A stretch of 64,000 nt of DNA from NCBI RefSeq assembly GCF_007754155.1, contig NZ_CP037423.1, positions 8,552,938 to 8,616,937 of the forward strand. Direction: 5' to 3'. The position numbers and the translations under genes are program-made. The first letter of the stretch is position 1. Every line of letters begins with the position of its first letter. The notes below the pieces were generated by a model that was given only the letters and a program-made list of their open reading frames with translations, was not told the origin of the DNA and ran no database searches. The DNA is from Stieleria neptunia. Lineage in GTDB: Bacteria > Planctomycetota > Planctomycetia > Pirellulales > Pirellulaceae. This document shows positions 57,173-64,000 of this stretch, one piece after another.

Positions 57173-58228
57173 TCACCCGTCGCGGCGGACCAGGGTGACC
57201 GCCCACGAATCGCGGCGGATTTCGATGGCACCGGGCAATGTCCAGGCGTCGGGGCCGCGGCCGGCGAGCATTTCGAACACCCGCGTCCAATGAAACTGGC
57301 CCATGTCCCGGAGCGGCCATCCCGATCGTTGCCAACACCGCCGCAGCGCCTCGACCGCGACGGCTTGATCGCCGAGTGGAGTCGCGGTGGGATCCGTTTC
57401 CGCCTCGCGGCCGATTCGATCCAAACGTCGCAGCGTGAGCGGTTTTTCTTGAATCTGAACCGCCGCCAACCAGCGATCGATGACCGGCTGCAAGGCGTCC
57501 CGCCATTGGCGTTGGCCCTGGATCGCCCGCGCGATCGCGGGCACGGCTTGGGGGAACTGGGATTGCATGGCCGGCACCAATTCGTTGCGAATCCAGTTCC
57601 GCCGATAGGCGTTGGATTGGTTCGAAGCATCTTCCCGCCAGGGGGCATCGATCGACCGCAGGGCTTCGCGAATCTGGTCGCGGCCGAGGTCAAGCATCGG
57701 TCGCGCGATCACAAAATCGCTGCCGGAGGGATCGTCCGAAAAGGGACGAAAGGGCGCGATCCCGGCCATCCCCAGCGGGCCGGTTCCGCGCATCAACCGA
57801 TACAGGACGGTTTCGACGTTGTCGTCGCGGGAATGCCCGAGGGCCAGGTAGCGGGCGCCGTGTCGCCGCATGACGGCGTGAAAAAACTCGCGGCGATGAT
57901 TCCGCGCGGACTGCTCGTCTTGCTCCGCCGCCTGGCCGCACTGGATTTCCAGGGGCACCGCGAGTTGCTCGGTCAATTGACGCACAAAGTCGGCATCGGC
58001 ATCTGACTCGCGGCCACGGAATTGGTGATTGAAATGGGCGGCGACGATGAAGCCCGGCGGCGCGGCGGCGGCGGGATGGCGGACCGATTCGACCAGACCG
58101 CGCAGCAGCGCGACGCTGTCGGCACCCCCGCTGCAACCGACCACGACGCCCACATCCCGATAGCGAGACACCGGCCACACCGATTCGATCGCGTCGCGAA
58201 GATTCTGCCAGGGAGGTGGAATGGTCAT
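57173..58228 (-). CDS. tilS: tRNA(Ile)-lysidine synthase TilS
   Basis: 351 residues. PP-loop motif VVGCSGGADSVALLRGL near residue 30 and the TilS segments HFNHQFRGRESDADADFV, ARYLALGHSRDDNVETVLYRLMRGTG (cited in part: LGHSRDDNVETVLYRL) and PMLDLGRDQIREAL are clear. It converts C34 of tRNA-Ile(CAU) to lysidine using ATP and lysine. The C-terminal domain is short. It stands alone on the minus strand. Confidence 0.95.
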   Translation of the reverse strand: MTIPPPWQNLRDAIESVWPVSRYRDVGVVVGCSGGADSVALLRGLVESVRHPAAAAPPGFIVAAHFNHQFRGRESDADADFVRQLTEQLAVPLEIQCGQAAEQDEQSARNHRREFFHAVMRRHGARYLALGHSRDDNVETVLYRLMRGTGPLGMAGIAPFRPFSDDPSGSDFVIARPMLDLGRDQIREALRSIDAPWREDASNQSNAYRRNWIRNELVPAMQSQFPQAVPAIARAIQGQRQWRDALQPVIDRWLAAVQIQEKPLTLRRLDRIGREAETDPTATPLGDQAVAVEALRRCWQRSGWPLRDMGQFHWTRVFEMLAGRGPDAWTLPGAIEIRRDSWAVTLVRRDG

Positions 58229-58521
58229 GGAACCGTGGGATGGAAAATGCCGGTCACGCGGTGCGTCCAGGCGGGGCAGTAGTTGTAAAAAACAATCCGA
58301 TTCAGGGGGACCCCCGGCGACTCCGCCGCAAAATCACGGCCGGCGATCACAACCGGTGTGGTTGCCAAACCGCCCCCCCACGACGAAAGGAAATTTGGTA
58401 GGATCTTCCTCGAACCGTCGCCGAGTTTTCACCCGCGATCGTCACCTCGTCGACCGGTCTCCTCCATCCACCTGAGCGCAACTGCACGAGCGCGATTCCG
58501 CCACGCGACTGCGCAATTCAT
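58229..58521. other. tilS/rny divergent intergenic region
   Basis: 293 bp; no gene or repeat family recognised. Both promoters should lie here. Confidence 0.4.
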
Positions 58522-60129
58522 ATGCTATCCGAGGCTCCCTTGCCCCACGTCCTGCCCCTCGCTTCATTCCTCGACGACTTTTTCTTTCTGTATTCACTCG
58601 CCGGAGTCCTCGCCGGTGCAGTGTTGATGATGGGGTATCAACGCTGGAAAGCCGCCGCCTACAAAATTCGTCTGGCGGAAAAAGCCGACAAATTGATGGA
58701 CGAAGCGAATCGCGAGGCCGAGGCGCTGAAGACGCAGATCTTGCTGGAGGCCAAGGAGGAAGCACTGGAAATCAAAACCAGGGGCGAGGCGGAACTGACC
58801 GAAGCTCGGCGTCTGCAACTGAGCCGCGAACAGACGCTCGATCGCCGAGCCGAACAACTGGAAAACCAGGAAGCGGACCTACGCAAACAACAACGCGGTC
58901 TGGAAAACAGCCAACAACGGTTGGACGCGGGGCTCAAATCACTCGCCGAGCAGCGCGACGAGTTGAAAACGCTCGAACACAAGCAAAAAAAAGTCCTCGA
59001 AGCGGTCTCCGGGATGACCCGTGCCGAAGCCGCCGAGCAATTGATGAAGGCGCTCGACGACGAATTGGAACACGAACGCGGCAAACTGTTGCTGAGGAAA
59101 AAGAAGCAGATCAACGAGACGATCAAAGAACAAAGCCGCGAAATGCTGCTGACCGCGATCCAGCGCTACGCCTCGGCCTTCACCGCCGACTCGACGACCA
59201 GCACGGTCGACGTCCCGACCGACGACATGAAGGGCCGGATCATCGGCCGCGAAGGCCGCAACATCCGCGCGTTTGAAAAAGCGACCGGCATCGACGTGAT
59301 CATCGACGACACCCCGGGCGTGGTGATCGTCAGCGGGTTCGATCCGGTTCGCCGCGAAATCGCCCGTCGCTCCCTGGCCAACCTGATCACCGATGGCCGC
59401 ATCCATCCGTCAAAGATCGAAGAGGTCGTCGAAGAAACCAAACAACAGATCAATGAACTGATCGTTCAAAAAGGACGTGAGGCGGCCGATGAAGTCGACG
59501 TCCCGGGGCTGAGCGACCGGCTGATCGAAATGCTCGGCCGATTGCACTTTCGAACCTCATACAGCCAAAACGTGTTGCGGCACAGTGTCGAAGTGGCGTT
59601 CCTGTCCGGGATGATCGCCGAGATGCTGGGCATGCGCGGCGACTTGGCCCGCCGCTGCGGATTGCTTCACGACATCGGAAAAGCAGCCGACCACGAACTC
59701 GAAGGCGGCCACCCGAAGATCGGAGCGGACCTGCTGCGGCGCCACAACGAAGGTCCCGAAGTCGTTCACGCGGCGCTGGGACATCACGATGAAATCGTCG
59801 TCGAACACCCCTACACGATGGTCGTCGCGACCGCGGACGCCTGCAGCGCCAGTCGACCGGGTGCGCGGCGCGAATCACTGGAACGCTACATCAAACGCAT
59901 GGAAGAACTCGAGTCGATCGCGCGACGGTTCGACGGCGTTCGTGAAGCCTACGCGATCAGCGCCGGACGCGAACTGCGTGTGATCATCGACAGCACGACC
60001 ACCAGCGACGAACAAGCCGCGGTCGTCTGCCACGACATCGCCAAAGCTTTCGAACGCGAACTGCTGTACCCCGGCGAAATCAAAGTCACCGTGCTCCGCG
60101 AAACCGCGTTCACCGAAGTCGCCAAGTAG
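58522..60129 (+). CDS. rny: Ribonuclease Y
   Basis: 535 residues. An N-terminal membrane anchor ([20 protein letters not shown]), a coiled coil to about residue 200 ([20 protein letters not shown]), a KH domain ([20 protein letters not shown]) and an HD domain ([25 protein letters not shown]) follow in the family order. It cleaves mRNA at the membrane and starts turnover. The ATG at 58522 is chosen; a shorter start at MMGYQ would lose the anchor. Confidence 0.96.
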   Translation: MLSEAPLPHVLPLASFLDDFFFLYSLAGVLAGAVLMMGYQRWKAAAYKIRLAEKADKLMDEANREAEALKTQILLEAKEEALEIKTRGEAELTEARRLQLSREQTLDRRAEQLENQEADLRKQQRGLENSQQRLDAGLKSLAEQRDELKTLEHKQKKVLEAVSGMTRAEAAEQLMKALDDELEHERGKLLLRKKKQINETIKEQSREMLLTAIQRYASAFTADSTTSTVDVPTDDMKGRIIGREGRNIRAFEKATGIDVIIDDTPGVVIVSGFDPVRREIARRSLANLITDGRIHPSKIEEVVEETKQQINELIVQKGREAADEVDVPGLSDRLIEMLGRLHFRTSYSQNVLRHSVEVAFLSGMIAEMLGMRGDLARRCGLLHDIGKAADHELEGGHPKIGADLLRRHNEGPEVVHAALGHHDEIVVEHPYTMVVATADACSASRPGARRESLERYIKRMEELESIARRFDGVREAYAISAGRELRVIIDSTTTSDEQAAVVCHDIAKAFERELLYPGEIKVTVLRETAFTEVAK

Positions 60130-60333
60130 GCCTCACCTCGTTCCCAGGCGGAGCCCTACGCCGCGAACGATTTGTTAGCGGCAGGGCGCGAGCCCTCATC
60201 TCGTTCCAAGGCTCCGCCTGGGAACGCAAGGTAGGTGTGGCTCCGCCTCACACAGACGCCGGCCCGAAGGCGGAGCCTTCCGGGACATCCCGTTCCCAGG
60301 CGGAGCCCGGGAACGAAGGTCCAACGAGGGTCG
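60130..60333. repeat. Palindromic repeat cluster
   Basis: Holds a half palindrome (CGTTCCCAGGCGGAGCCCTA, near 60139), the 40.9-kb block TTAGCGGCAGGGCGCGAGCC (60175-60194), CGTTCCAAGGCTCCGCCTGGGAACG at 60202-60226 (arms not matched at two sites) and CGTTCCCAGGCGGAGCCCGGGAACG at 60291-60315. It lies between convergent rny and ruvA. Confidence 0.75.
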
Positions 60334-60963
60334 TTAAACGGACTTCTGATAGATCGCCGTGAGCAGCGCTTCGGTGTCCTTGAACTTCTTCTTGGTCGCC
60401 AACGCTTCATCGATCAATCGCCTCGCTTCGGCTTCGGCATGGCCGAGTGTGATCAAGGCGTCGAAGGTTTCGCTGACGACGTGGTTGCTTTCCGAGTCGG
60501 CCTCGCCCGCCGGGCCGGCCTGGTCGACCATCAACGCAAATCGCGGCATCTTTCGCCTCAATTTGGCGATGATCCGCTCGCTGGTCGCCGGCCCGATCCC
60601 CGGCAGCGCCGACAACCCCTTGGCGTCTTGCTGTTCGATCATCACCGCAAGCTCTTTGACCGGCCGGACCATCGCGCGGAGCGCCTTCTTCACGCCGACG
60701 CCGTCCACGCTGCAAAACAGGTCAAAGAACTGGCGTTCGGGCTCGGTCGCAAACCCGACCAGCCGCGGCGTCAACCGGCCGCCACCCTGGGCGTTGCCTT
60801 CGATGTAATCCATCGTGTGCAATCGGATCGACTGACCGACCTTGGATTGCAACTGCCGGCGGGTGTAGTCGCCGACCAAGACCTCGTACTCGAAAGGTGC
60901 CGACTCGATCGCGATCGATGTCTCGGTCACTTGCGTCAGTTTTCCGGCGATGTTCAGAATCAC
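60334..60963 (-). CDS. ruvA: Holliday junction DNA helicase subunit RuvA
   Basis: 209 residues. N-terminal OB domain (MILNIAGKLTQVTETSIAIE), helix-hairpin-helix motifs (FFDLFCSVDGVGVKKALRAM and LSALPGIGPATSERIIAKL) and a C-terminal three-helix domain (VSETFDALITLGHAEAEARR) are present. It binds the junction and loads RuvB. ruvC lies upstream on the same strand with a 186-bp repeat-filled gap. Confidence 0.96.
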   Translation of the reverse strand: MILNIAGKLTQVTETSIAIESAPFEYEVLVGDYTRRQLQSKVGQSIRLHTMDYIEGNAQGGGRLTPRLVGFATEPERQFFDLFCSVDGVGVKKALRAMVRPVKELAVMIEQQDAKGLSALPGIGPATSERIIAKLRRKMPRFALMVDQAGPAGEADSESNHVVSETFDALITLGHAEAEARRLIDEALATKKKFKDTEALLTAIYQKSV

Positions 60964-61149
60964 GAGGTGTGCCAGTTAAAAGGGGGCAATGAAGTTCTCG
61001 TTCCCAGGGGCCGCCTGGGAACGGGATGTCTCGGAGGCTCCCGCCTCCGGGCCGCATACCGCGTGCGGCGGGAGCCACACCGGCCTTGCGTTCCAAGGCG
61101 GAGCCTTGGAACGAGGTACCTTGGAACGAGGTATGGTAACCCGAGTCGC
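60964..61149. repeat. Palindromic repeats between ruvC and ruvA
   Basis: CGTTCCCAGGGGCCGCCTGGGAACG (60999-61023) and CGTTCCAAGGCGGAGCCTTGGAACG (61089-61113), followed at once by a third half copy ACCTTGGAACGAG. Confidence 0.8.
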
Positions 61150-61692
61150 TCATGCCAACAGCGGGTTGTGGCTGAGGTGAAAACCGCAGACGGCGATCGC
61201 CAAGGCGTCGGCCACGTCGGCCGGCTCGGGGACTTCGGACAGGTTCAATTGCAGTTTTACCGCCAATTGAATCTGATGCTTCGGGGCGTGCCCATTGCCC
61301 GTCATCACTTTCTTGACCTTCGTCGGTTCGAAGCTTTTGACAGGAATGCCGGCGGTGCCCGCGGCCAAACAGATCACGCCCCGCGCGTGCCCCATCAGAA
61401 TGGCCGTCTTGGGCCGCGAGTAGTGGGAGAAGAGTTGTTCGAGCGCGAGAAAATCCGGCCGGTGCTGCTGCAAGACCTCCGTGACGCCGGTATGAATCTC
61501 CAGCAGCCGCTCTTCGATCGACGCTTTGGCTTTGCTGCGGACGATCCCGGCTTCGATCAACTGGAATTGCCCCCGGCTGACGCGAATGACACCGTACCCG
61601 GTCGTGTTCAGTCCGGGGTCGATGCCCAGAATCGTGACGGGCGTTTGGCTGGCCGCGGCGCCGCCCAGTTTGACCGCCGCCCGCGAACTCAT
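61150..61692 (-). CDS. ruvC: Holliday junction resolvase RuvC
   Basis: 180 residues. Acidic residues of the active site lie in [23 protein letters not shown] and [17 protein letters not shown]. An N-terminal extension of about 18 residues ([15 protein letters not shown]) precedes the usual start. Its ATG overlaps the cysS stop by 4 bases. With RuvAB it resolves Holliday junctions. Confidence 0.96.
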   Translation of the reverse strand: MSSRAAVKLGGAAASQTPVTILGIDPGLNTTGYGVIRVSRGQFQLIEAGIVRSKAKASIEERLLEIHTGVTEVLQQHRPDFLALEQLFSHYSRPKTAILMGHARGVICLAAGTAGIPVKSFEPTKVKKVMTGNGHAPKHQIQLAVKLQLNLSEVPEPADVADALAIAVCGFHLSHNPLLA

Positions 61693-63257
61693 GAGGTCAG
61701 TTCCCAGCTGGTGCCTTCTTTCTTGTCCAACAGGGCCACGCCGAGTTCGCCGAGTCGATTGCGGATGGCATCACCGGTCGCGTAGTCCTTGCGTTCTCGG
61801 GCTTCCTTGCGAAGATCGATCAACAGGTGGATCGTTTTGTCGAGCAACTCTTGTGCGACTTCATCACCTCCGCCGGCGACCGGCGGCTTGTCGAACAAGC
61901 CCAACACGTTGGTCAGTTCTTTCAGCGATCGCATGGCGGCGATCAGCGAGACGACTTGGGGCGAGGACGCATCCGCCCCGGCGGCGAGTGATTTTTCATC
62001 GATGAATCGATTCAGCAGCCGCAACCCATCGAACAGCACGCTGATGGCGGCCCCGGTGTTGAAGTCGTCGTCCATCGCGGTGATGAACTTTTCCCGGATC
62101 TGGTGCACCTGCCCGAGCAAGGCATCCTTTCCGGGATCGAACTCGCCGCCGGCACGTGTTTTGGCCGGTTTCAGATCGCCGTCGCCGTAGAAGGAGAGGC
62201 CCGAGATCTCATGGAACCGATCAAACAGCCGATAAAAACCCTCCAGCGCCGCGCCGGCTTCCTCCAGCCCTTCTTCGCTATACAGGATGGTGCTGCGATA
62301 GTGGGTTCGCAGCAGAAAGAACCGAATCCGGGTTCCGGTGTGGCGCCGGATCAGGGCACTCAGACCGCCGTCGCCCTTGGAACGGCTGATCTTTCCCGCG
62401 GCCGCTTCTTCGGCCGACTCTTCGCGATCGCCCTTGCCACCCAGTTTGCCTTTGCCTTCGGAACGCATCAGGCCGTTGTGCATCCAGTACTTGACCATCG
62501 GGGCGTCGTGACAGCAGCCGCTTTGGGCCAGTTCGTTTTCGTGGTGCGGGAACATCAGGTCCAACCCGCCGCCGTGGATGTCGAAGGTTTTGCCGAGGAT
62601 TTCGTGGCTCATCGCCGAGCATTCGATGTGCCAGCCGGGTCGGCCGCGGCCCCAGGGGCTGTCCCAGGAGATTTCACCGGGTTTGGCGGATTTCCAGAGT
62701 GCAAAATCGCCGGCGGAGCGTTTTTTTGCCGCTGCACCGCCGCCCTCGCCCTGCTGGTCATCGACGCTGCGGTTGGAGAGCTGGCCGTAGTTGGGGTCTT
62801 TGACCACATCGAAGAACACGTCGCCATCGACCTCGTAGGCGTGATCTTTTTCGATCAGCTGCTCGATGAACGAGATAATTTGGGGCATGTGGTCGGTCGC
62901 CCGCGGCATGTAGTCGATTTGGTTGACGCCCAGCTCGCGGAGGTTGGCCATGTAGTCGGCGGTCATTTCCGTGGCGATCTGAGAAACCGGCAACTCCCGC
63001 TCCTTGCTCTTGTTGATCAGTTTGTCATCGACATCGGTGATGTTGACGACCCAAGTCGGCTGGTAGCCGCTGTACCGCAAGTAGCGTTTGACGGTGTCAA
63101 AAATGACGGGGCCGACCATGTGACCGATGTGGGATTCGGCATAAACGGTCGGACCACACAAATAGATCCCGACCGCGGGCGGCGCGATCGGCTCGAACGG
63201 CTGTTTGGTTTTCGTCAGCGTGTTGTAAACGCGAAGTTGGCTGGCTGGCTTTGTCAC
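61689..63257 (-). CDS. cysS: Cysteinyl-tRNA synthetase
   Basis: 522 residues from a GTG at 63257 ([15 protein letters not shown]); in-frame sequence upstream to 63386 looks non-coding. HIGH motif SHIGHMVGP, Zn-binding [16 protein letters not shown] and [10 protein letters not shown] are present. The KMSKS loop is unusual: after KYWMHNGLM comes an insertion of about 25 Gly/Lys/Glu-rich residues, and the signature reads KISRSKGD in place of KMSKSLGN. Catalytic core otherwise normal. It charges tRNA-Cys. It is coupled to ruvC downstream. Confidence 0.94.
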   Translation of the reverse strand: MTKPASQLRVYNTLTKTKQPFEPIAPPAVGIYLCGPTVYAESHIGHMVGPVIFDTVKRYLRYSGYQPTWVVNITDVDDKLINKSKERELPVSQIATEMTADYMANLRELGVNQIDYMPRATDHMPQIISFIEQLIEKDHAYEVDGDVFFDVVKDPNYGQLSNRSVDDQQGEGGGAAAKKRSAGDFALWKSAKPGEISWDSPWGRGRPGWHIECSAMSHEILGKTFDIHGGGLDLMFPHHENELAQSGCCHDAPMVKYWMHNGLMRSEGKGKLGGKGDREESAEEAAAGKISRSKGDGGLSALIRRHTGTRIRFFLLRTHYRSTILYSEEGLEEAGAALEGFYRLFDRFHEISGLSFYGDGDLKPAKTRAGGEFDPGKDALLGQVHQIREKFITAMDDDFNTGAAISVLFDGLRLLNRFIDEKSLAAGADASSPQVVSLIAAMRSLKELTNVLGLFDKPPVAGGGDEVAQELLDKTIHLLIDLRKEARERKDYATGDAIRNRLGELGVALLDKKEGTSWELTS

Positions 63258-63434
63258 GATCGGTCGGCGGGCAAAGTGGAGTGACTCGGGGAAAGACGCG
63301 AATTGTAGGGACGCAAGCGGATCTCGCCGAGCCCGATTCGTACGACACGCCCGGAGCAACCGGGTTTGGGGTGGAGAAAGTGGCAAAACAATGGGGGCAA
63401 AACAATGCCAAGATCAGCCAACCGCCACCCCCAG

Positions 63435-63524
63435 CATTCTCCCACCCAGCATTCTCCCACCCAGCATTCTCCCACCCAGCATTCTCCCACCCAGCATTCT
63501 CCCACCCATCATTCTGCCACCCCA
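63435..63524. repeat. 15-bp tandem repeat array
   Basis: Six units of CATTCTCCCACCCAG: four exact, then CATTCTCCCACCCAT and CATTCTGCCACCCCA. It lies between cysS and the group II intron end, with GGGGGCAAAACAATGCC nearby (63391-63407). The last unit carries the ATTCTGCC word of the arrays at 28.4 and 31.0 kb. Confidence 0.92.
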
Positions 63525-63535
63525 TCATTGTCGCG

Positions 63536-64000
63536 GTAGGGACGGCTGTTGCCAGCCGCCCCCCGCACAGATCCGTACATGAAGAACTACCTCATACGGC
63601 TCCTCCGTTGGGTCAAACGATCACAGCGCAGAACGTTGCTACCCGTCGTGATTTCCCGTGTTGCTCTAATTGATGCTTGGCCCGACTCTGAGTTCGGAGC
63701 ATCGGTAACAATTCGGCAATACTTCCCTTCAGTGAGATCCCTTCCCTCATCAGACTCCGCCGCTACGGTCGTAGTTTTGTTCGCCTGAGTCAGCGGTACT
63801 ACGGACTCATCCGACTTCCCATCAGCGTTCATGTCAGCCGTACCCTCGGAGAGGTTAACTGACCGTCCTTGTGTTCGCCCGTGGGCGGACCAAGGAACTG
63901 TTGGGATCTCCCGGTTCTCGTGTTTGGAATATCCACGCATGCACAGGTTCTCAGACTCCGCCGTGTTCCGTTGCGTCTCGCCAGAGATAACGACGCACCG
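63536..64000 (-). other. Group II intron remnant (3' part; 5' end beyond window)
   Basis: On the minus strand, 63602-63570 reads as a domain V hairpin (GAGCCGTATGAGG...TGTACGGATC) with the AGC triad, followed by a domain VI-like stem (GGCGGCTG-GCAA-CAGCCGTC) and an end near CCCTAC at 63536. Upstream, the segment 63950-63840 resembles group II intron RNA leading to an intron-encoded protein start. The G of the AGC triad faces A rather than the usual U or C, a sign of decay. The reverse transcriptase is missing. Confidence 0.75.
63587..63832 (-). pseudogene. Vestigial N terminus of intron-encoded reverse transcriptase
   Basis: 81 codons from ATG 63832: MNADGKSDESVVPLTQANK and further polar sequence resembles the leader of group II intron reverse transcriptase/maturase proteins. 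No RT motif (such as YADD), maturase X domain or HNH follows; the frame runs straight into domain V and stops there. An internal deletion most likely removed the enzyme. Confidence 0.7.

Overview
The window looks like part of a planctomycete chromosome, most likely a Pirellulaceae (Rhodopirellula/Stieleria-like) bacterium. This is inferred from gene content and style: high GC, few Shine-Dalgarno sequences, dispersed palindromes of the GTTCCCAGG...CCTGGGAAC type, methanofuran-type (MfnD/E/F-like) genes in a bacterium, a DUF5989/SxtJ/carbamoyltransferase trio and a Ser/Thr kinase fragment. No rRNA, tRNA or CRISPR array was found.

Region 1 (1-20.7 kb) is a respiratory and nitrogen-assimilation block. 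It starts with a decaheme cytochrome cut by the window edge, a DUF3365 haem lipoprotein and a single-domain globin. A divergent outer-membrane porin follows, then a plus-strand nitrate operon: NrtA-NrtB-NrtC-NrtD transporter, a GAF-domain protein, a fused DmsB-DmsC-like Fe-S/membrane-anchor protein, nitrate reductase NasA, nitrite reductase NirA and a flavoprotein joining a 4Fe-4S domain to a CysJ-like FAD/NAD(P) module. Import, two-electron reduction and six-electron reduction to ammonium are therefore all encoded. A good sigma-54 -24/-12 match lies before nrtA, and an NtrC-type activator and a LuxR-type regulator sit just downstream.

Region 2 (20.9-30.2 kb): purN-ileS (minus), an MlaE-MlaF-MlaD lipid-transport operon (plus), a Ser/Thr kinase remnant and a secreted Wza-like protein. 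Region 3 (30.2-40.7 kb) is a long co-directional minus-strand run: a SufR-like regulator, sufC, sufB, sufD, a SufT/MIP18 protein, MfnD-, MfnF- and MfnE-like proteins, carbamoyltransferase, SxtJ-like and DUF5989. Region 4 (41-48 kb): a glucose-1-dehydrogenase-like enzyme, rpsA with a clear terminator, a GNAT acetyltransferase and a CPA2 antiporter fused to a PTS EIIA-like domain.

Region 5 (48.0-54.9 kb) is a mobile hotspot. A 191-bp unit repeated in tandem is split in its third copy by an IS66 element (48366-54710) with an 8-bp target duplication. That element is itself split near the 3' end of its tnpC by a second IS66 (48709-52069). Region 6 (54.9-64 kb): a secreted FAD oxidoreductase, tilS, rny, ruvA, ruvC, cysS and, at the right edge, a group II intron remnant whose reverse transcriptase is missing. 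Intergenic regions throughout carry several families of palindromic and short tandem repeats.
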